Shown one piece after another: positions 59,715 through 64,000 of a stretch of 64,000 nucleotides of DNA. A model generated the notes under the pieces. It worked only from the letters and a program-made list of their open reading frames with translations, ran no database searches and was not told the DNA's origin. Origin of the DNA: CAYVZU01 sp964455935 (GTDB lineage: Bacteria > Fibrobacterota > CAYVZU01); assembly GCA_964455935.1 (NCBI GenBank), contig CAYVZU010000007.1:1-64000 (forward strand), given 5' to 3'. The position numbers were made by a program, and so were the translations under genes. Position 1 is the stretch's first letter. Every line of letters begins with the position of its first letter.

Positions 59715-60284
59715 GTGAAACGGGAACAGCTTGCCTTGCTGGGTGTTTTGGCCGTGATCGCCGCCGTGATCGCGACCGATATCCTTCTTGTTCGCAAGTA
59801 TGAAGCCCGGTTCAAGGAAATCGAGAAGCAGCGCATTGTCACTTCGAACAAGCTTGCCACGGCCAAGATCGTTTCGGAAAACCTCAACCACGTTCGAGAC
59901 CTGGTGTTTAAGAACATGGATCTGCCGGGCATGAAGCCGACCCAGACACAGGAAACTTCGTTTTTCTCATTTGTGACCACCTGCGTGAACGACCTCAAGC
60001 TCAAGCTGATCTCGGTCAAACCCATTCCGCCCGTGACGCAGGGCCGTGTCACCACCTACGCCTATGATATTGAAGTCGAGGGCGATTTCTTTAAGCTGGG
60101 AGAGTTGTGCGCAAAATTCGAGAACAGCCGCAGAATCACGACAATCGACCGGTTTGCGGTTAGCCTGCGAGATGGCGTCCCGAATTCGCAGGACTCGGAA
60201 ACCCGCGGTCCCCTGCGGCCCGCCATGGCGCCGGTGGGTAAAATCGGCGTGACCATGCGGGTCAACACATATTGGGTGCGATGA
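59715..60284 (+). CDS. pilO: Type IV pilus assembly protein PilO
   Basis: 189 residues, GTG start two bases after the pilN stop. One membrane segment (LALLGVLAVIAAVIATDILLV), a coiled-coil-like stretch and a periplasmic ferredoxin-like part (TTYAYDIEVEGDFFKLGELCAKFENSRRITTIDRFAV), the classical PilO pattern. It dimerises with PilN in the periplasm. Confidence 0.83.
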   Translation: MKREQLALLGVLAVIAAVIATDILLVRKYEARFKEIEKQRIVTSNKLATAKIVSENLNHVRDLVFKNMDLPGMKPTQTQETSFFSFVTTCVNDLKLKLISVKPIPPVTQGRVTTYAYDIEVEGDFFKLGELCAKFENSRRITTIDRFAVSLRDGVPNSQDSETRGPLRPAMAPVGKIGVTMRVNTYWVR

Positions 60285-60820
60285 TGAATTTGCGCACGTA
60301 CTACATCATAGCTGTTCTGGCCTTGATTGCAGCTCTGGCCACCGCGGGCCGCGTCACTCTCAAGAAGATGCATTTCGATCGGATCGTGAGCGAATCGCAT
60401 AAGACCTCGGAAGGATATGACCAGAAGTTCATTGACATGGTCAACCACCTGGAAGATGTGCTGGCTTCCCGCGCGAGCTTCGGATTCCTGGGCGGGAAAG
60501 ACCCCATGACGGGCCAGGTGCGCCAGGTTGTCAGCGCGCCTCCGCCCGCCAAGGTGGGCCGGGGAAACGCCCGGCATTTCGCAACGGCGCCTAGCAAGAA
60601 AGCGGACCAGTTCAAGCTCACAGCCATCATCTTCGACGATCGGCAGAATCAATACACGGCCATTGTTATGGATGGAGAGCGTTCGTTTTCGGTCGAAACG
60701 AGCGATGTGGTGGCCGGCCGCAAAGTGGTGCAGATAAACCAGAACGGCATTGTTCTGGAGAGTGCCACGGCCCTGTATTTCTATGACATTCGAGGCAACC
60801 GACAGGAAAAGCCCAAGTAA
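60281..60820 (+). CDS. pilP: PilP-like periplasmic pilus protein
   Basis: 179 residues; the ATG overlaps the pilO stop (ATGATG). A single membrane segment (TYYIIAVLALIAALATAG) replaces the usual lipobox, so it is membrane-anchored by the helix. The C-terminal part (KLTAIIFDDRQNQYTAIVMDGERSFSVETSDVVAGRKVVQINQNGIVL) matches the PilP beta domain that docks on PilQ. Position between pilO and pilQ supports this. Confidence 0.72.
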   Translation: MMNLRTYYIIAVLALIAALATAGRVTLKKMHFDRIVSESHKTSEGYDQKFIDMVNHLEDVLASRASFGFLGGKDPMTGQVRQVVSAPPPAKVGRGNARHFATAPSKKADQFKLTAIIFDDRQNQYTAIVMDGERSFSVETSDVVAGRKVVQINQNGIVLESATALYFYDIRGNRQEKPK

Positions 60821-60867
60821 TCGCAGGTACCGCAAAGAGCCCGGACGAGAAATCAAGGGAGGCCCGG

Positions 60868-62196
60868 TTGATATTCATGAGCTATAAGACAAGCCTGATG
60901 GTTCTGGCTTTTGGCGCTGTTGTCCTTTCCGCGCAAACCCCAACTCCCGCAGCCCAGCCAGCAGCCGGCACGGTTACGCTGCGTGAGAACGGGTCGCCCA
61001 TTGTGTCGGAGAATACCGACGAAAGACTCAAAACTCCCATTTCTCTCACCGCGCAGGAGGCCAGCCTTCCCGAGGTCATGCGGGTCCTGTCGCAGCGCTC
61101 GCGCATGAACTTCGTATCGGGTGAAGGCGTGCGGGCCGAAAAGATCACGATTATTTTGGACAAAACACCTCTGGATGAAGCCGTTGACCTGATTGTCCGC
61201 GCAGCCGGGCTTTCGTACGAAATCATTGGCAACTCGATCCTGATTGCCGCCCCCGACAAACTCAAGGAAGAAGTGGGCCGCTCGGCCTATGTGATTCGGC
61301 TTCGGTACGCCAATGCTCCCGAGGTGGCCGGGTTTCTTGGGGATCTGACCAAAAACATCAAGGTTGACGAGGGCGGCAACAAGCTGGTCTGCTATACCAG
61401 TCCGCACGTGATCAACGAGATCGAAAGGATCGTGAAATCGGTGGACCACCCCAGCATCCAGGTGATGCTCGAAACCCGGTTGATGGAAGTGTCTATGGAC
61501 AAATTGGTGGAGTATGGCATCGACTGGTCGAATTTCACCCCGATTGTGACCGGTATCGATCACCCCCAGACCCCGCTGCTGAAGGGTTACAGCGCCAACC
61601 AAATGACGCTTCGGCCTCTTAACATCAATCTGATTTTGAATCTGTTGGGACAAAAGGGAGATGCCCGAATTCTGATGGATTCAAAACTGGCAACCACAAA
61701 CAACCGCCAGGCATCCCTTCACATCGGCGAAGTGGTGCCATACGTCGTTCAGTCCTACAATCTGGCGGCGGGTGGAGGCGGCGGAAACCAGGAAGTCAAG
61801 AAAGAAGAAGTGGGCGTGAAACTTACCATGACCCCGCAAGTGAACGATGACAGGGAAATTACATTGCTGATCGAGCCCGAGGTGTCTTCCATTGTGGGCT
61901 GGAAAGGCCAGAACCAGGATATTCCCTATGTCCGCGTGCGCAAGACGAAGACCTCGGTTCGCGTCAAAGACGGACAGACCATTTTTTTGGCCGGCCTTAT
62001 TTCCGAAGAAAAGGCCCTGGATATTCGCAAGCTCCCGCTGCTGGGCGACATCCCCCTGCTGGGCAGACTGTTCCAAAAACGCAAGGAAATTATGCGTAAA
62101 TCGAATCTCATCGTCGAAATCACGCCGCGCATTGTGACCGATCCCTCCATGCTGACTTCCGGCGGGCAGGAGTCAAACACCGACAGCAAGAAATAG
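60868..62196 (+). CDS. pilQ: Secretin PilQ (short form)
   Basis: 442 residues. Outer-membrane channel for the pilus. Signal peptide (KTSLMVLAFGAVVLSA), one STN/N0-type domain (LPEVMRVLSQRSRMNFVSGEGV), one N1-type domain (SAYVIRLRYANAPEVAGFLGDL) and the secretin domain (KKEEVGVKLTMTPQVNDDREITLLIEPEVSSI; RVKDGQTIFLAGLISEEKA; LPLLGDIPLLGRLFQKR). The AMIN domains of typical PilQ (over 600 residues) are absent. The TTG start at 60868 has AAGGGAGG five bases upstream; an ATG at 60877 is the alternative. Confidence 0.9.
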   Translation: MIFMSYKTSLMVLAFGAVVLSAQTPTPAAQPAAGTVTLRENGSPIVSENTDERLKTPISLTAQEASLPEVMRVLSQRSRMNFVSGEGVRAEKITIILDKTPLDEAVDLIVRAAGLSYEIIGNSILIAAPDKLKEEVGRSAYVIRLRYANAPEVAGFLGDLTKNIKVDEGGNKLVCYTSPHVINEIERIVKSVDHPSIQVMLETRLMEVSMDKLVEYGIDWSNFTPIVTGIDHPQTPLLKGYSANQMTLRPLNINLILNLLGQKGDARILMDSKLATTNNRQASLHIGEVVPYVVQSYNLAAGGGGGNQEVKKEEVGVKLTMTPQVNDDREITLLIEPEVSSIVGWKGQNQDIPYVRVRKTKTSVRVKDGQTIFLAGLISEEKALDIRKLPLLGDIPLLGRLFQKRKEIMRKSNLIVEITPRIVTDPSMLTSGGQESNTDSKK

Positions 62197-62197
62197 C

Positions 62198-63256
62198 ATG
62201 GCCGAATACACGACTCTGGATCTTCTTGCACTCATTGTAAAACGGAATGCGACAGACCTGTTGTTGAGCGCGGGCCAGCCTCCGCAGGTCCGGCTCAACA
62301 AGCGGCTGATGTCGATTGGCGACGAGGTTCTCACCCCCCAACGAACAAAACAGCTCTGCTATCAGGTTATGAACGAGAGCCAGCAGAAGAAGCTGGAGGA
62401 CGATCTTGAAGTCGATTTTGCCTTTGGCGTACCCGGCGTGGCCCGGTTCCGCGCCAATGTTTTCCTTCAGCGGGGGACCGTGGCTGCCGCGTTCCGCCGC
62501 ATTCCAGTCAATATTCTCTCGTTTGATGAATTGGGGCTGCCGCCGATTGTGAAGGAAATGTCGGACAAGCCCAATGGGCTTGTTCTTGTTACCGGGCCCA
62601 CCGGATCGGGCAAGTCCACCACCCTGGCCGCCATGATCGACCGCATCAACAGCACCCGCAGCGAGCATATTATTACGATCGAAGATCCTGTCGAATATCT
62701 CCATCAGCACAAGAAATGCACGGTGGACCAGCGCGAGATCAACACCGACACCAAATCATATCATAATGCCCTGCGCAGCGTCCTTCGTCAAAACCCCGAT
62801 GTCGTTTTGCTGGGCGAAATGCGCGATGCCGAGTCGATCCAGGCTGCCCTGACCATTGCCGAAACCGGTCACTTGTGCTTTGCCACCCTGCACACGAACT
62901 CCTGTTCGCAGACCCTGTCGCGCATTGTGGACGTGTTTCCAGGAGACAAGCAGAACCAGGTCCGGGCCCAGTTGGCCATGACGCTCAACTGCGTGCTGAC
63001 GCAGGTCCTTCTGCCGCGGGCCGGCGGTGGATTGGCCCTAGGCATGGAAATCATGATTGCCACGCATGCCATTCGCGCCCTCATTCGCGAGAACAAGATC
63101 CACAATATCGATAATCAGATTCAGCTCGGTTCGCAGTATGGAATGCAGACGCTGAACCAATCTCTGGCCGCGCTCGTGAAATCGGGCCTCCTTGCTGAAG
63201 AGGATGGCATGGCCGTGAGCACCGATAAAGACGATTTCCGCAAGTGCCTGGTATAG
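62198..63256 (+). CDS. pilT: Type IV pilus retraction ATPase PilT
   Basis: 352 residues. Hexameric ATPase that drives fibre retraction and twitching. Walker A GPTGSGKS (133-140), the Asp box EDPVEYLHQHK, Walker B VVLLGEMRDAES and the His box HLCFATLHTN are in order. The PilT-specific AIRxLIRE motif is present as HAIRALIREN. It begins one base after the pilQ stop. Confidence 0.96.
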   Translation: MAEYTTLDLLALIVKRNATDLLLSAGQPPQVRLNKRLMSIGDEVLTPQRTKQLCYQVMNESQQKKLEDDLEVDFAFGVPGVARFRANVFLQRGTVAAAFRRIPVNILSFDELGLPPIVKEMSDKPNGLVLVTGPTGSGKSTTLAAMIDRINSTRSEHIITIEDPVEYLHQHKKCTVDQREINTDTKSYHNALRSVLRQNPDVVLLGEMRDAESIQAALTIAETGHLCFATLHTNSCSQTLSRIVDVFPGDKQNQVRAQLAMTLNCVLTQVLLPRAGGGLALGMEIMIATHAIRALIRENKIHNIDNQIQLGSQYGMQTLNQSLAALVKSGLLAEEDGMAVSTDKDDFRKCLV

Positions 63257-63371
63257 GCCCGTCCTTTTTTCAATCGCTTTGCCGATACCGCCAGCTTCTT
63301 CCGCAAACAAAAACGACCGCTTATCGGTTTGGTGATGCGGCCGTCGCTGGATCTACAGAAACTGTTGAGGC

Positions 63372-64000
63372 CTACCGCCTCACGCGGGCATTGCCCTGCC
63401 AGATGCTCCAGACCTGCTCCTCGTCGGCCGGCTGGGCGTAGTCGGTGAGATGCGTGGTAGCCAGAGCGCCTGTAGCCCAACCGAATTGGATCCATTTTTC
63501 GGGCTCCCATCCTTTGAGAACTGCATACAGCAGGCCGCCCACAAAACCGTCGCCGCCGCCAATGCGATCAAGTACCGCAATCTCGCGCGGCTCGACAATA
63601 TGCCAGTCGCTTCCGGAAGCCATGATGGCGCCCCAAAGGTGGCAATTTGCGCTGATCACCTGCCGAAGAGTGGTGGCAAACACCTTTGCATTGGGGTAGG
63701 CTTTCTTGACGTTATTGATCATGCTCTTGAAGCTCTCGATCTTGGCGCCCAGATCTTTTCCCCCGGCCTCGGGCCCTTCAATGCCCAGGCAGAGCTGAAA
63801 ATCCTCTTCATTACCAATCAAAATATCGGAAACAGCGGCGATTTCCGCGAAAAGATTGTGAAGGTCCTTTTCACGGTTTTTCCAAAACGAAGCGCGGAAG
63901 TTTAAATCAAAAGAGATCCGGGTTCCGTACTTCCGGGCGGCCCGGGCCAGTTCCAGGCAGAATGCTCCAGTTTTGGGCGATAGTGCGGCGATAAGGCCCG
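63372..64000 (-). CDS. kdgK: PfkB-family sugar kinase (2-keto-3-deoxygluconate kinase-like), 5' end beyond the window
   Basis: About 210 C-terminal residues are present. The catalytic region is AVLDRIGGGDGFVGGLLYAVLKGW, with the Asp base of the GxGD motif, and the remaining features (ISFDLNFRASFW, DILIGNEEDF) match PfkB proteins. The combination ATGALATTHLTDYAQPADEEQVWS resembles 2-keto-3-deoxygluconate kinases; the substrate is inferred. Convergent with pilT; no terminator was recognised between them. Confidence 0.82.
   Translation of the reverse strand, partial: GLIAALSPKTGAFCLELARAARKYGTRISFDLNFRASFWKNREKDLHNLFAEIAAVSDILIGNEEDFQLCLGIEGPEAGGKDLGAKIESFKSMINNVKKAYPNAKVFATTLRQVISANCHLWGAIMASGSDWHIVEPREIAVLDRIGGGDGFVGGLLYAVLKGWEPEKWIQFGWATGALATTHLTDYAQPADEEQVWSIWQGNARVRR

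Noticed and set aside
63257..63371. Rho-independent terminator between pilT and the sugar kinase
   Set aside because: The T-run at 63264-63270 has only a four-base stem before it, and the GACCGC/GCGGCCGTC pair at 63313-63346 is imperfect.

Overview
The window reads as a metagenome-derived scaffold from a Gram-negative bacterium of the FCB superphylum, most plausibly Fibrobacterota or a neighbouring candidate phylum (inference, not proven). The reasons: an outer membrane with LptD, BamA-like barrels and an OmpA protein; several very large secreted proteins that end in an NPFNP-type C-terminal sorting domain; pyruvate:ferredoxin oxidoreductase, which points to anaerobic metabolism; and Ig-like, beta-helix and thrombospondin-3 modules. 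Two runs of ten N (1303-1312 and 46950-46959) are scaffold joins and both fall inside genes. No rRNA, tRNA or CRISPR array was seen.

Layout. 1-6719: pyruvate:ferredoxin oxidoreductase (cut by the left edge), a TadC/GspF-type membrane protein, a DRE-TIM aldolase-like enzyme, a TIGR02757 protein and PTS enzyme I. 6712-16529: a four-helix-bundle gene wrapped in AATTATGAATT repeats, a 1738-residue beta-helix surface protein, a BamA/TamA-like barrel, a class I aminotransferase, a small Cys-rich lipoprotein and a PTS EIIA. 17008-31652, all minus strand: envelope biogenesis and proteolysis (metallopeptidase/TolB-propeller/barrel fusion, sugar-phosphate transferase, zinc ribbons, DUF2953, SppA, HtrA, DsbD, subtilase). 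31712-39953: an OmpA protein with five TSP3 repeats and, divergently, a 1703-residue surface protein with a long DT(V/I/L) stalk, followed by an unknown exported protein. 40024-43839: M29 aminopeptidase and a folate cluster (folM-like, folB, folK, folE). 44028-48142: lptD and a YihY/BrkB membrane protein. 48447-52340: an Ig-repeat lipoprotein and a barrel-like partner. 52443-63256: a type IV pilus locus in the order pilC, two near-identical pilins, three minor pilins, a large PilX-like protein, pilM, pilN, pilO, pilP, pilQ, pilT. 63372 to the right edge: a partial PfkB sugar kinase.

The pilus genes form one machine: platform (PilC), fibre and tip subunits, alignment complex (PilM/N/O/P), secretin (PilQ) and retraction motor (PilT); the extension ATPase PilB is not in the window. 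The folate genes make dihydropterin precursors from GTP, and the SDR has the catalytic spacing of pteridine reductases. Many of the other genes build, fold or trim envelope proteins.

The most unusual layer is between the genes. Most longer spacers carry imperfect palindromes of about 90-215 bp, belonging to several sequence families but sharing one architecture: outer inverted repeats around an inner palindrome, often touching stop codons. One family, built from AATTATGAATT words, has perfect or near-perfect terminal inverted repeats, supplies the stop codons of ptsI and the aminotransferase gene, and also brackets the four-helix-bundle gene. It looks like a small mobile element with one protein-bearing copy and two empty ones.
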